From a virus: 62,546 bases of DNA. The position numbers and the translations under genes were made by a program. Below, piece by piece: positions 48,442-58,109 of this stretch. The stretch spans positions 1-62,546 of the IMG/VR virus record IMGVR_UViG_3300010158_000072. One strand, given 5' to 3'. The notes under the pieces were generated by a model. That model searched no databases and was not told where the DNA came from. It saw only the letters and a list, made by a program, of their open reading frames with translations. Positions within the stretch are counted from its first letter, which is position 1. Each line of letters begins with the position of its first letter.

Positions 48442-50057
48442 GCAAGACATATCTTGGTAACCCAAATCTTAAACGATATGGGGTGCCTATTCAGTATACC
48501 AAAGAGCAGGTTGAAGAGTATATAAAATGTGCAAAAGACGTTGAATATTTTGCTCGGACTTATGTTAAAATCGTCAACGTGGATCACGGCCTTATACCGT
48601 TCAATATGTGGGACTTTCAAGCGAAGATGCTCCACACGTTTGCGGACAACCGCTTTTCTATCTGTAAACTCCCTCGTCAGGTCGGCAAGTCTACCACATC
48701 TATCGCATATATCCTCTGGCTCATTCTATTCACAGACCAACAGAATGTGGCTATTCTCGCGAACAAGGGCGCGCTTGCGCGTGACCTATTAGCCAAACTT
48801 CAGCTTGCATATGAATATCTTCCGATCTGGCTTCAGCAGGGTGTTGTCGTCTGGAACAAAGGCAACATCGAACTAGAGAATGGGTCGAAGGTTCTCGCTG
48901 CGGCTACGTCATCCAGTGCTATCCGCGGAGGCTCATTTAACCTTATCTTCCTTGACGAGTTCGCGCACGTCCAGCGCAATCTAGCTGATGCATTCTTTGC
49001 ATCTACATACCCTACCATTTCATCTGGTAAGACGACTAAGATTATAATCGTATCTACGCCACTTGGTATGAATCATTTCTATCGCATGTGGTCAGACGCC
49101 ATCGAAGGTAATAGCGAATATGCGCCAGTTGAAATTAACTGGTCGGATGTCCCAGGGCGTGATGAAGAATGGAAAAAACAGACCATCGCTAATACTAGCG
49201 AAGAACAGTTTCGTCAGGAATTTGAGTGCGAGTTTATTGGTTCGTCTAGCACCCTCATCAACCCTATGAAGCTTCGCGAACTAACACACGTTCGCCCACA
49301 AAAAGATAAATTTAATCTTGATTACTATGAAGCACCAGACCCAAAGAAATCTTATATTATGGTATTCGACGTGTCCGAAGGTGTAGGTGGCGACTATTCT
49401 GCGCTATCTGTTTTTGATGTGTCGCAAGTCCCATATCGGCAGGTAGCTAAATATAGGGACAAAAATGTCTCGCCACTTTTGTTCCCAGACGTAATTTACC
49501 GATTTGCTCGCTGGTACAATAACGCATATGTTTTAGGTGAAACAAATAACATTGGGCAGCAGGTTGTCAATTCGTTGTTTATGGATCTGGAATATGAAAA
49601 TGTTATTGCTACGTTTAGTAAAAACAAAGCAATCAAGATTGGTGGTGGGTTTGCCACTAAATCGGCTTTCGGTGTGCGTACCACAAAACAGGTCAAAAAG
49701 ATCGGTTGTTCGAATCTGAAGACGATTATCGAAAGCAATAAGCTATTGATAACCGACTTTGACACGATTGAAGAACTTACCACCTTTGTTGAAGACAAAG
49801 ACACATATAAAGCTGAAGAAGGTTGCCACGATGATCTAGCTATGACGTTGGTTCTTTTTGGGTGGCTCATAACTCAGGCGTATTTTAAAGACTTAATGAA
49901 CAGTGATATTAGGCAAAATTTAGCCCGCGAAACAATGAAAGATGTGCATGACGACTTACTTCCGGTAGGGTTTATAGACGATGGTAGACAGGAAATAGAA
50001 GCCATTGATGACCCAATACCCGCTGGGATGGGCTTCGGTGATTTTAGATTTGGGTAA
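48438..50057 (+). CDS. gp17: Terminase large subunit gp17 (packaging ATPase-nuclease)
   Basis: The 539-aa protein has all motor motifs. The Q-like FNMWDFQ is near residue 55, Walker A PRQVGKST at 79-86, Walker B LIFLDE at 169-174, and a coupling region IIIVSTP near 202. The RNaseH-fold nuclease starts at VFDVSEGVGGDYSA (D311), with GETNN and CHDDLAMTL later. It cuts and pumps DNA into the prohead. T4 gp17 is somewhat longer (610). No intron or insertion is seen. Confidence 0.97.
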   Translation: MSKTYLGNPNLKRYGVPIQYTKEQVEEYIKCAKDVEYFARTYVKIVNVDHGLIPFNMWDFQAKMLHTFADNRFSICKLPRQVGKSTTSIAYILWLILFTDQQNVAILANKGALARDLLAKLQLAYEYLPIWLQQGVVVWNKGNIELENGSKVLAAATSSSAIRGGSFNLIFLDEFAHVQRNLADAFFASTYPTISSGKTTKIIIVSTPLGMNHFYRMWSDAIEGNSEYAPVEINWSDVPGRDEEWKKQTIANTSEEQFRQEFECEFIGSSSTLINPMKLRELTHVRPQKDKFNLDYYEAPDPKKSYIMVFDVSEGVGGDYSALSVFDVSQVPYRQVAKYRDKNVSPLLFPDVIYRFARWYNNAYVLGETNNIGQQVVNSLFMDLEYENVIATFSKNKAIKIGGGFATKSAFGVRTTKQVKKIGCSNLKTIIESNKLLITDFDTIEELTTFVEDKDTYKAEEGCHDDLAMTLVLFGWLITQAYFKDLMNSDIRQNLARETMKDVHDDLLPVGFIDDGRQEIEAIDDPIPAGMGFGDFRFG

Positions 50058-50072
50058 CAAAAGTCTCGTTTT

Positions 50073-50080
50073 TATAAATA
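50073..50080 (+). promoter_or_regulatory. Late promoter (TATAAATA) for the tail sheath gene
   Basis: A perfect TATAAATA lies 53-60 nt before the gp18 ATG in a 75-bp gap. The leader contains a small hairpin (CGAAG/CTTCG around 50099-50121) and AGGAGA before the start. Confidence 0.88.
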
Positions 50081-50132
50081 AAAGAACAAGAATGAATCGA
50101 AGAATACCTTCGTCTATAGAGGAGATAAGTCT

Positions 50133-52082
50133 ATGCCATTTCAAATCTCTCCCGGAGTCAACGTAAGTGAGATTGATCTTACTACGATTATCCCGGCAGT
50201 CAGCACAACAACAGCAGCTTTTGCGGGACATTACTCTTGGGGTCCTGTAGGCGTTCGCGTTCTTACTGACTCAGAAGATACGCTTGTAAATAATTTCCGC
50301 GTGCCAAACACAAACACTGCTGTTGACTTCTTTACCGCTGCAAATTTTTTGTCTTACGGTAATGCATTATATTTGACTCGTGTTGTTCGCGATGCAAACG
50401 CATCAAATCGTTCAACTGATGTTGCAATTGCTCGTAATTCTGTAAGTAACAACTCTCTAGCTACAAACATAATTATCAAAAACATAGATGATTATAATCA
50501 AAATTATTCAAGTGGCATTGTTTCTGCCGGATTGTGGACAGCTAAGTATCCAGGTAACATCGGCAACAATATTCGTGTATCTGTTTGCCTTTCATCAAAT
50601 GCTTACGAATCAACCGTTTCCGGTACGATTGCATTTGCAAACGGATCAACCACTGCAACTGCATCAGCTAACCAAGCAACACTTTTGACAGTAGGAGATA
50701 TTCTTCTTGCTGGTCCTGATAAGGTTGAAGTTCAAATTTCGTCACTCGGCACAGGTAAAAATCTTACACTAAGAAGCGCATATGTTGGTAATAACATAAC
50801 ACAGTCTTCTGTAACTCGTCGTTGGGAATTTCATAAGAATGTGAATGGACCACCTGGAACATCTCAAGATGCTGCTCGTCATGGTGGTTCAAATGATGAA
50901 ATGCATATTATTGTTGCCGACGAAGATGGTGGCATCACAGGTTATGCCAATACGGTTCTTGAAGTACACCAAAATATTTCAAAGGCTATTGATTCGCAAA
51001 GCGAAAATGGTACAAATATTTACTTTAAAGATTATATCAATCAAAATTCTCGTTGGATTTGGTGGACTTCTAACCCAACAGGATTCCGTTCAGGCCTCGC
51101 TATTAAATCATCGGTCAACTTTAATGCCGCAACTGGAAGTACCAACAAACCAGTAAACTCTTCACTAGGTAAAGGGCGTGATGGATCACTTCCACGTGAA
51201 GCAGATTATATTAATGCATATAATCTATTCAGAAGTGCGGAAGATATTGATATTTCACTTGTTCTTGGTGGTGCATCGACACAAACACGCGCAATTCACA
51301 TCATTAATAACATTGTTGAATATCGCAAGGATTGTGTAGCCGTATTATCACCACCATCGGCTTCTGTAGTAAACAACAACGCATATTCTGGTAAAGAGCA
51401 AACTGATATCATTACATTCCGCAATTTGCTACCATCAACATCTTATGCTATCATGGACTCTGGATGGAAGTATCAATATGACAAGTACAATGACGTTTAT
51501 CGTTATATACCTTGTAACGGCGACGTTGCTGGTCTCATGGTTCGAACAGACAATGATCGTGATCCTTGGTGGTCTCCTGCTGGCTACAATCGCGGTGGCA
51601 TTAAGAATGCTATCAAGATGGCTTATAACCCAGGTAAGGCTGATCGTGACCAGCTATACAAGAACGGTATCAATCCAATTGTGACGTTCCCAGGTCAGGG
51701 TACAATTTTATTTGGTGATAAGACAATGCTTTCAAAGCCATCAGCTTTCGACCGCATCAATGTTCGTCGTCTATTCATTGTGCTTGAAAAGGCAATTGCA
51801 ACTGCTGCTAAGTTCACATTGTTTGAATTCAACGATGCATTCACACGCGCACAGTTCAAGGCTCTAGTAGAACCATTCCTTCGTGACGTTCAGGGGCGTC
51901 GTGGTATCACGGACTTCCGTGTGGTTTGCGACGAAACAAACAACACAGGCGAAGTTATCGACCGCAATGAGTTTATTGGTGATATCTACATCAAGCCAGC
52001 TCGTTCAATTAACTTCATTCAGCTTAACTTCGTGGCAGTACGTTCAGGCGTAGATTTCACCGAAGTGGTAGGAAAGTTCTAA
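50133..52082 (+). CDS. gp18: Tail sheath protein gp18
   Basis: The 649-aa length matches T4 gp18 (659). It begins SPGVNVSEIDLTTIIPAVST, TTAAFAGHYSWGPVG. The conserved C-terminal sheath domain has NPGKADRDQLYKNGINPIVT, NVRRLFIVLEKAIATAAKF, FEFNDAFTRAQF and GDIYIKPARSINFIQLNFVA. It contracts to drive the tube into the cell. Highly expressed, in line with its own late promoter. Confidence 0.97.
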   Translation: MPFQISPGVNVSEIDLTTIIPAVSTTTAAFAGHYSWGPVGVRVLTDSEDTLVNNFRVPNTNTAVDFFTAANFLSYGNALYLTRVVRDANASNRSTDVAIARNSVSNNSLATNIIIKNIDDYNQNYSSGIVSAGLWTAKYPGNIGNNIRVSVCLSSNAYESTVSGTIAFANGSTTATASANQATLLTVGDILLAGPDKVEVQISSLGTGKNLTLRSAYVGNNITQSSVTRRWEFHKNVNGPPGTSQDAARHGGSNDEMHIIVADEDGGITGYANTVLEVHQNISKAIDSQSENGTNIYFKDYINQNSRWIWWTSNPTGFRSGLAIKSSVNFNAATGSTNKPVNSSLGKGRDGSLPREADYINAYNLFRSAEDIDISLVLGGASTQTRAIHIINNIVEYRKDCVAVLSPPSASVVNNNAYSGKEQTDIITFRNLLPSTSYAIMDSGWKYQYDKYNDVYRYIPCNGDVAGLMVRTDNDRDPWWSPAGYNRGGIKNAIKMAYNPGKADRDQLYKNGINPIVTFPGQGTILFGDKTMLSKPSAFDRINVRRLFIVLEKAIATAAKFTLFEFNDAFTRAQFKALVEPFLRDVQGRRGITDFRVVCDETNNTGEVIDRNEFIGDIYIKPARSINFIQLNFVAVRSGVDFTEVVGKF

Positions 52083-52090
52083 TTTAGGCG

Positions 52091-52098
52091 AATAAATA
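52091..52098 (+). promoter_or_regulatory. Late promoter (AATAAATAG) for the tail tube gene
   Basis: AATAAATAG lies in a 43-bp gap, 28-35 nt before the gp19 ATG, with AGGGAGA as ribosome site. Confidence 0.78.
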
Positions 52099-52125
52099 GA
52101 AAGAAAAGGTAGGGAGACAAATAAT

Positions 52126-52734
52126 ATGCCCTTTAATGTTAATACATTCGCTTCGCTAGGACTTCCGTATGGTGGCGCAAGAGCATCTCTTTTCGAGGTG
52201 TTCTTGACACTACCACAGGGCCTTTCAAATCCTACGGCAGAAGCACAGTTTCGATTTGTCTGTAAAGCCTCGTCGATTCCACAATCAACAGTAGGGCAAA
52301 TTGAAGTGCCCTACTTCGGTCGCAAAGTTAAAATGGCTGGTAATAGAACATTTGATAATTGGACCGTAACTATTATGAACGACGAAGATTTTGAAATGCG
52401 TCATGCGTTCGAAGAATGGTCAGCAGCAATTAATAGTCATGTAAATAATCTTCGTGACTCTGCTCTTATCTTTGAATCTGGACAGGCAGCATATCGCTCA
52501 CGCGCTACTGTTCGTCACTACGCAAAGACAGGTGTATATGGTTCTGGTACAGCAGCCGGTGATGCAGCTATTCCAACACGCCAATACACATTCAATAACA
52601 TCTTCCCTCTAAACATTTCAAACATTGATCTAAACTGGGAAACAACAGACGCGATTGAAGAATTTACCGTGGAGTTCGCATACGATTATTGGACAGTTGA
52701 GGCTGACCTACTCGGCAACTTGATTGACAATTAA
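52126..52734 (+). CDS. gp19: Tail tube protein gp19
   Basis: The 202-aa protein has the gp19 pattern: RASLFEVFLTLP, FRFVCKASSIPQSTVGQIEV, PYFGRKVKMAGNRTFDNWTV, TIMNDEDFEMRHAFEEW, and the C-terminal TDAIEEFTVEFAYDYWTVE. It forms the inner tube. It is about 40 residues longer than T4 gp19 (163). Confidence 0.95.
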   Translation: MPFNVNTFASLGLPYGGARASLFEVFLTLPQGLSNPTAEAQFRFVCKASSIPQSTVGQIEVPYFGRKVKMAGNRTFDNWTVTIMNDEDFEMRHAFEEWSAAINSHVNNLRDSALIFESGQAAYRSRATVRHYAKTGVYGSGTAAGDAAIPTRQYTFNNIFPLNISNIDLNWETTDAIEEFTVEFAYDYWTVEADLLGNLIDN

Positions 52735-52783
52735 GATCGCTTTAGTTTTCCTATATAATTGATTAGACCTTGAAGGAAAATAA

Positions 52784-54655
52784 ATGGCGATTGAACTTTT
52801 TGGATTCCGTATTGGAAAAGCAGACGATGGTACTGAGGTCAAACAGGCCGAACAGATACCTTCGTTTGCTCCTCCACCAAATACCGATGGTGCGCTTGAA
52901 GTAGCGCCTGGCGGCGCATACGGCACTTACGTCGATTTCGAAGGTACTGCAAAAAGCGAAGCGGATCTAGTAACCCGCTATCGCGAAATGGCGTTGTATC
53001 CAGAAGTAGAATCAGCCATTGATGATATCGTAAATGAAGCAATCATCACAGACGACAACGCTGAACCCGTATCGCTGGATATGGATGATCTAAAACAACC
53101 AGCATCAATCAAAAAGAAAATCGAAGAAGAGTTCAAGACCGTTCTTGAGTTATTGGATTTCTCTAATCTTGCTTATGATATTTTCCGTCGTTGGTATGTT
53201 GACGGACGCATGTTCTATCATATTATGGTTGACGTTAAAAATCCTCGCGCTGGTATTCAAGAGCTTCGCTATATTGACCCAAGACGCATTCGTAAAATTC
53301 GTCAACCAATCAAGCGCACACCTATCGTTGGTACTAATGCGAAGCTAATCGTTCCTCCATACGAAGAATACTTTCTTTATAATGTAGCTGGTCTCCAATC
53401 GGGCACTGCTACTCAGGGAGTGAAGATTGCTAAGGATTCTATCTGCTATACACACAGCAGCATTATGGATCATCGTAATCGTATGGTTCTTTCTCATCTC
53501 CACAAAGCAATTAAACCACTCAATCAGTTGCGTATGCTTGAGGACGCGGTAGTTATCTATCGTCTCGCTCGCGCACCTGAGCGTCGTATTTTCTACATCG
53601 ACGTTGGTAACTTGCCTAAAGCAAAAGCCGAGCAGTATGTCCGTGATATGATGGTTCGTCATAAGAACCGTCTTGTCTATAATGCTGAAACTGGTGATGT
53701 TCAAGATACCCGCAAGTTTATGACTATGTTGGAAGACTATTGGCTTCCACGTCGTGAAGGTGGGCGTGGTACTGAAATTACTACCCTCCCAGGTGGTGAG
53801 AATCTTGGGCAGATGGACGATGTTGAGTATTTCAAAAAGAAACTATACAAGGCCCTATCTGTTCCTGTGTCTCGTCTTGAGCCAGAAGGCACATTCTCTA
53901 TGGGGCGTCAAGGTGAAATCTCACGCGATGAAATCAAGTTCGCGAAATTCATTGACCGTCTGCGCCATAGATTCGCACATCTGTTTGACCATCTCCTAGA
54001 AATTCAGCTCGTTCTCAAGGGTGTTATGACCCGCGAAGAGTGGAAAGAATTGAAGAATGATATCCGCTATGATTTCCAGCGTGATAACTATTATTCAGAA
54101 ATAAAGGAACAGGAAGTTCTAAACCAACGTCTTGCAACTCTACAGGTTGTGGATCAGTATGTTGGTAAGTATTATTCGGTTGAATGGATTCGCAAGCATG
54201 TTCTTCGTCAGACTGAGGAAGAAATTGAGGAAATGGACAAGCAGATTGCATCTGAGCCAGATCCAATGGGCAATGAACTAGAGATGCAGAAACAAGACCA
54301 CGAACAAGAAATGCAGAAAACTCAGCAACAGATGGACATGAAAGACATGGAAATCAAAGGCAAAGAGTTGGATGCAAAAGCTGCTGCATTAGGTTCTAAG
54401 AATAAACCATCTGATAAAGCAAAGGCCGTTGCAAAACCTGCTGCGGCTGCTGCACCTAAGACGCAGAAGGTAGAGATCAAAGTCTCTGGAGATACTAAGA
54501 AGAAAGCATCTATCAAGAAAGAAGAGTATGAGCCATTTGTGCCAAAGCCTCTTAGCGAAGAAGATAAGCGACTCATTGAAAGAATGACTGCGGTTATGGA
54601 ACATGTGGCTCATGAGGACATTGAAGAAGTGGAAGAGATCAAGGATGCCATCTAA
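52784..54655 (+). CDS. gp20: Portal vertex protein gp20
   Basis: The N-terminal ~500 residues of this 623-aa protein match the T4-type portal: REMALYPEVESAIDDIVNEA, FDIFRRWYVDGRMFYHI-like block at residues 125-142, LRYIDPRRIRKIRQ, YTHSSIMDHRNRMVLSHLHK and RLEPEGTFSMGRQGEISRDE. T4 gp20 has 524 residues. The extra ~100 C-terminal residues are a Gln/Lys/Glu helix and an Ala/Lys-rich linker. No gp21 protease or gp23 capsid gene follows it here; fibre genes do. Confidence 0.96.
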   Translation: MAIELFGFRIGKADDGTEVKQAEQIPSFAPPPNTDGALEVAPGGAYGTYVDFEGTAKSEADLVTRYREMALYPEVESAIDDIVNEAIITDDNAEPVSLDMDDLKQPASIKKKIEEEFKTVLELLDFSNLAYDIFRRWYVDGRMFYHIMVDVKNPRAGIQELRYIDPRRIRKIRQPIKRTPIVGTNAKLIVPPYEEYFLYNVAGLQSGTATQGVKIAKDSICYTHSSIMDHRNRMVLSHLHKAIKPLNQLRMLEDAVVIYRLARAPERRIFYIDVGNLPKAKAEQYVRDMMVRHKNRLVYNAETGDVQDTRKFMTMLEDYWLPRREGGRGTEITTLPGGENLGQMDDVEYFKKKLYKALSVPVSRLEPEGTFSMGRQGEISRDEIKFAKFIDRLRHRFAHLFDHLLEIQLVLKGVMTREEWKELKNDIRYDFQRDNYYSEIKEQEVLNQRLATLQVVDQYVGKYYSVEWIRKHVLRQTEEEIEEMDKQIASEPDPMGNELEMQKQDHEQEMQKTQQQMDMKDMEIKGKELDAKAAALGSKNKPSDKAKAVAKPAAAAAPKTQKVEIKVSGDTKKKASIKKEEYEPFVPKPLSEEDKRLIERMTAVMEHVAHEDIEEVEEIKDAI

Positions 54656-54657
54656 CC

Positions 54658-56223
54658 ATGGAAGAGCTGGAAAAAGCTAAACTCCTTGCTGTTGCACAAA
54701 AGATTGCAAAATCTGAAGTTGCTGAAGTTCGCAATGAGTTAATAGAACAAATCAATAAAATTCAATCAATTACTCCTGCGTCTGGTATTCCCGGGCGTGG
54801 GATTATTGACGTTGCTCTAATTGAAGAGGAGTTAGTTCTTCAATTCAACGATGGTTCATTTGCAAATCTTGGGCGCATAATTGGTGAGCAAGGCATTCAA
54901 GGGCAACGCGGAGAACAAGGATTACAGGGCGAGCAGGGTATTACTGGTGAACAAGGTATTCAGGGTGAGCAAGGCATTCCTGGGATTCAAGGCGAGCAAG
55001 GTATTCAAGGAGATAAAGGTGACCGTGGGGATCAAGGAATTCGCGGCGCAAAGGGAGAGAAGGGAGATACCGGTGACAGAGGCGAACAAGGAATTCCTGG
55101 TAAACGCGGAGAACGCGGAGAACAAGGATCAGCAGCTATTGACGGAGCCGCTGGACGTGATGGAGCAAAAGGCGCAACAGGAGCGCGAGGGGATCAAGGT
55201 CTTCCTGGCAGAGATGGCAAAGACGGAAAGAGCGGCAAAGACGGTGGTCAAGGATTAAAGGGTGATAAGGGAGACACAGGAGAAAAAGGCGATAAAGGTG
55301 ATCCTGGCTCTGATGCTGATGTATCAAAGCTAGAAAAGAAACTAAGTGAATTTAGTGAACAAGTTGATAAGAGACTATCAAAGGTAGCTTTCAATGTAGT
55401 TGCTAAAGGTGGTCCTGCAGGTTCTGGTGAAGTACTTCTGCACCGCCTCGATGACGTTGACTATAATAGCGTAAAGAATCCAAGCAATGGGCAAGCACTT
55501 GTTTGGAGTTCTAGTACATCTAAATGGAAAGCATCTAGTGACATATCAGTAGGAACGCTTACGGTTTCTGGTGCAATAATGCCTTCTGGTAATACGCCTA
55601 TTAGTATCGGTTCACCCAGCAAACCATTTGGTTCTTTATATCTATCAAGCAATACGATATACATCGGCAATGCTGCTATTTCATCTAATGGCCCAAAGTT
55701 AATTATTCCTAATCAAACTTTTTTTGCTAACGGAGTACAAGTCGGTTCTGGAACTGGTGGAGGCGGCGCTGGAGGTGGCGCTGTTAATCTTGCGCCATAT
55801 CTACAAGTTTCTAACGCTAATGCTAAGTTCGCAACAAAAGCATACGCCGCAGCAAACTCATATGTTAAAACACTATTAGCTAACACAAACGCATATATCG
55901 CAACTAAACCACAATATTATTATTCAACTACGATGTACAATTATACCGCATATGGTCTGGGTTATATGAATGTTGCGCCTAATCAAAATCCTACTACGTT
56001 GGCATTTAGAACGGATGTTTCTTCTCCACCATTCGGTTCGATATGGATTCTTGCGGTAAATGATGGATTAGTTGATCCAGCACCAATATCAATATACTCG
56101 CCTAACACACGAACCACACCAATGCTTTGGATGTCTATAGATGGAAGTGGTCCATTTTCGGATGCTAATCCAAATGGTCAAGCGTATTGGTTTAACATCA
56201 CACCACCACCGTCGGGGGCATAA
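54658..56223 (+). CDS. Collagen-like tail fibre protein
   Basis: Residues 76-218 are about 47 G-x-y triplets (for example GEQGIQGQRGEQGLQ, GDKGDTGEKGDKGDPG) and should form a collagen triple helix. It is preceded by a helix (EVAEVRNELIEQINKI) and followed by a coiled coil (residues 221-243) that may set the trimer. The C-terminal part has HRLDDVDYNSVKNPSNGQAL, a module common in fibre proteins, and a beta-rich tip. It starts 2 nt after the portal stop and heads the second fibre locus. Confidence 0.85.
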   Translation: MEELEKAKLLAVAQKIAKSEVAEVRNELIEQINKIQSITPASGIPGRGIIDVALIEEELVLQFNDGSFANLGRIIGEQGIQGQRGEQGLQGEQGITGEQGIQGEQGIPGIQGEQGIQGDKGDRGDQGIRGAKGEKGDTGDRGEQGIPGKRGERGEQGSAAIDGAAGRDGAKGATGARGDQGLPGRDGKDGKSGKDGGQGLKGDKGDTGEKGDKGDPGSDADVSKLEKKLSEFSEQVDKRLSKVAFNVVAKGGPAGSGEVLLHRLDDVDYNSVKNPSNGQALVWSSSTSKWKASSDISVGTLTVSGAIMPSGNTPISIGSPSKPFGSLYLSSNTIYIGNAAISSNGPKLIIPNQTFFANGVQVGSGTGGGGAGGGAVNLAPYLQVSNANAKFATKAYAAANSYVKTLLANTNAYIATKPQYYYSTTMYNYTAYGLGYMNVAPNQNPTTLAFRTDVSSPPFGSIWILAVNDGLVDPAPISIYSPNTRTTPMLWMSIDGSGPFSDANPNGQAYWFNITPPPSGA

Positions 56224-56226
56224 CAA

Positions 56227-56988
56227 ATGGCATTACCCTCACGCGGCTCGTCGTTAGGACAAATAGTTGCTTATAATGGATATAATTATCAATGGACAGG
56301 AGCATCTTGGCTTAACATAGGACAAGCGTCTTCAGCCGTAGGTAATACATCTATAACAGGTGCTGGTGTTTCTGTAGGTACAACTTCTGTCACATCAACA
56401 GCAGTTTCGGTTGGTTCAACATCCGTATCTAATACCGGATTATCCGTAGGTTCAACATCGGTAACAAAAACTGCTGTTACTGTAGGTTCTACCACAGTTT
56501 CAAACACAGGCGTTTCGGTAGGATCCACATCGGTAACAAAAACTGCTGTTACAGTTGGTGCGACTACGGTTTCGAACACAGGTGTTTCAGTTGGTTCTGT
56601 ATCCGTATCAACAACAGGTGTTTCAGTTGGTGCTGTTGCAGTATCAACAACAGGTGTTTCTGTAGGATCTGTTGCGGTATCTACTGGTAGAGTAGCTGTT
56701 GGTTCTGTTACGGTTTCCAACACTAGTGTTTCTATCGGTTCTGTATCGGTGACATCAGCCGGCGTATCACTAGGTGGATCTAGCACCATTAGCGCCACAA
56801 CATATACAGGAACTTCAAACAATTCAATCCATTTAGGCGGCATACACTCTTCGCTTTATCTATTAGAGTCAGCAGCCGATGCTAAATATAGTGCGGGCGG
56901 TGGAGGTTTCGCAGCAGATACGTTTGATTACGGTTCAATAGCGACACAGATAGATATCGAACTCAACAGAGATTACGGAACTCTTTAA
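56227..56988 (+). CDS. Fibre-type protein made of twelve 12-residue repeats
   Basis: After a carbohydrate-binding-like start (NGYNYQWTGASWLNIG), residues 36-179 are twelve tandem 12-residue repeats of the form VSVGSTSVSNTG. They alternate hydrophobic and polar residues, as in beta-solenoid or trimeric beta fibres. The last ~60 residues are a separate cap. It lies between two fibre genes with 1- to 3-nt spacing. A shaft segment is the most likely role. Confidence 0.75.
   Translation: MALPSRGSSLGQIVAYNGYNYQWTGASWLNIGQASSAVGNTSITGAGVSVGTTSVTSTAVSVGSTSVSNTGLSVGSTSVTKTAVTVGSTTVSNTGVSVGSTSVTKTAVTVGATTVSNTGVSVGSVSVSTTGVSVGAVAVSTTGVSVGSVAVSTGRVAVGSVTVSNTSVSIGSVSVTSAGVSLGGSSTISATTYTGTSNNSIHLGGIHSSLYLLESAADAKYSAGGGGFAADTFDYGSIATQIDIELNRDYGTL
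56332..56763 (+). repeat. Twelve 36-bp coding repeats
   Basis: Each unit encodes 12 residues with consensus VSVGSTSVSNTG. Several units are nearly identical at DNA level, for example those starting at 56440 and 56512. The array is in frame throughout. Confidence 0.85.
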
Positions 56989-58100
56989 TGTCAATTCAAG
57001 TCAAGTTTAGAAGAGGTACAACAACTCAACACAATTCGTTCACGGGAGCGGATGGTGAGATTACTGTTGATAGTACAATCAAAACTCTTCGCGTACATGA
57101 CGGCGCTACTGTTGGTGGAATTCGTCTTGCTAGATATAGTGAAATAGGCACAGCTACTCAATATCTTCAGGTTGCTAACGCATCGGCATTATACACAACT
57201 AAAGCATATGCAGCAGCCAATTCTTATGTTAAATCTACTCTTGCTAACACAAACTCATATATCGCAACTAAATTAAACACCACCACATTTAATAGCGCAT
57301 TAGCAAACACCAATAGCTATATTGTGGCTCGCGCATCGTGGTCAGCACTTACCGCGACTAACACAGCAATTCGCACACTCATTAGTGATAGAATTCAAGT
57401 GGCCAATGCGGTAGCCACGTATCAAACAAAATCTGTTGAACGTGCTGCGTTAGCCAATACCAATCTTAGAATTACTCTTGTTAATACAAATTTGCTTAGT
57501 ACTAACACGTCGATTCGTAGTTATATTGATACTAAAGTAGCCGCTGTTGTCAACTCGGCTCCTGGCACTTTAGATACACTGCGCGAGCTTGCGAATGCTT
57601 TGGGTAATAATGCAAGTTTTGCAACTGCTACTGCTGCTCTTATCGGCACTAAGATATCTGTTGCGAACGCAGTAGCCACATATCTAACTAAATCTAATCC
57701 AATCATAACAGGCACACTGACTGCCAATAGTTCAACAGGAACATCTGGATATTATCTACGCACTTCTGGTACTGGAATATATTGGTCTCCAGTAGCAACT
57801 CAAGCAGCAGCAACCGCAACATCACAGATATTTGCCGGCACAGGTTCGCAAACTATTTTCACACTTAGTGCTTCAGTATCTCAGCAGAGAAATGTTATTA
57901 TTACAGTTAATGGCATATTGCAAATTCCTGTGACGCACTATACGATTTCTGGTACTACGTTAACATTTACTTCTGCGCCATATTCTGGTGCTGTTATTGA
58001 AGCACGAAATATGGAAGGTGTTGTCATTTCTGGCGGTTCGGGCGAAACAATATCAAGCGGTGATTTGTTTTTAGGTTCAATGCTATTAGGCGGAATGTAA
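56988..58100 (+). CDS. Tail fibre protein with Mtd-N-like start
   Basis: The start IQVKFRRGTTTQHNSFTGAD, GEITVDSTIKTLRVHDGAT, GGIRLAR matches the N-terminal attachment module found in Mtd-like and other phage fibres. The middle has helical SDRIQVANAVATYQTK-type repeats and a YYLRTSGTGIYWSPVA module that recurs in the 59243 gene. The end has the strand set NVIITVNGILQIPVTHYTIS. It starts by TAATG overlap with the repeat protein. No reverse transcriptase is nearby, so it is not part of a diversity-generating element here. Confidence 0.8.
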   Translation: MSIQVKFRRGTTTQHNSFTGADGEITVDSTIKTLRVHDGATVGGIRLARYSEIGTATQYLQVANASALYTTKAYAAANSYVKSTLANTNSYIATKLNTTTFNSALANTNSYIVARASWSALTATNTAIRTLISDRIQVANAVATYQTKSVERAALANTNLRITLVNTNLLSTNTSIRSYIDTKVAAVVNSAPGTLDTLRELANALGNNASFATATAALIGTKISVANAVATYLTKSNPIITGTLTANSSTGTSGYYLRTSGTGIYWSPVATQAAATATSQIFAGTGSQTIFTLSASVSQQRNVIITVNGILQIPVTHYTISGTTLTFTSAPYSGAVIEARNMEGVVISGGSGETISSGDLFLGSMLLGGM

Positions 58101-58109
58101 GAGGAAACA

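Noticed and set aside
48438-50057. Possible intron or homing endonuclease in the terminase gene, common in T4-like phages
   Set aside because: The gp17 frame is continuous with all motifs in the expected order and no GIY-YIG or HNH gene is adjacent.
52724-52759. TTGACA and TATAAT before the portal gene
   Set aside because: The spacing is 24 nt, too long for a sigma70 promoter; the gene is likely read from the gp19 late promoter.
56988-58100. Diversity-generating retroelement suggested by the Mtd-N-like fibre start
   Set aside because: No reverse transcriptase gene, no template/variable repeat pair and no Mtd C-type lectin end are visible in the window.
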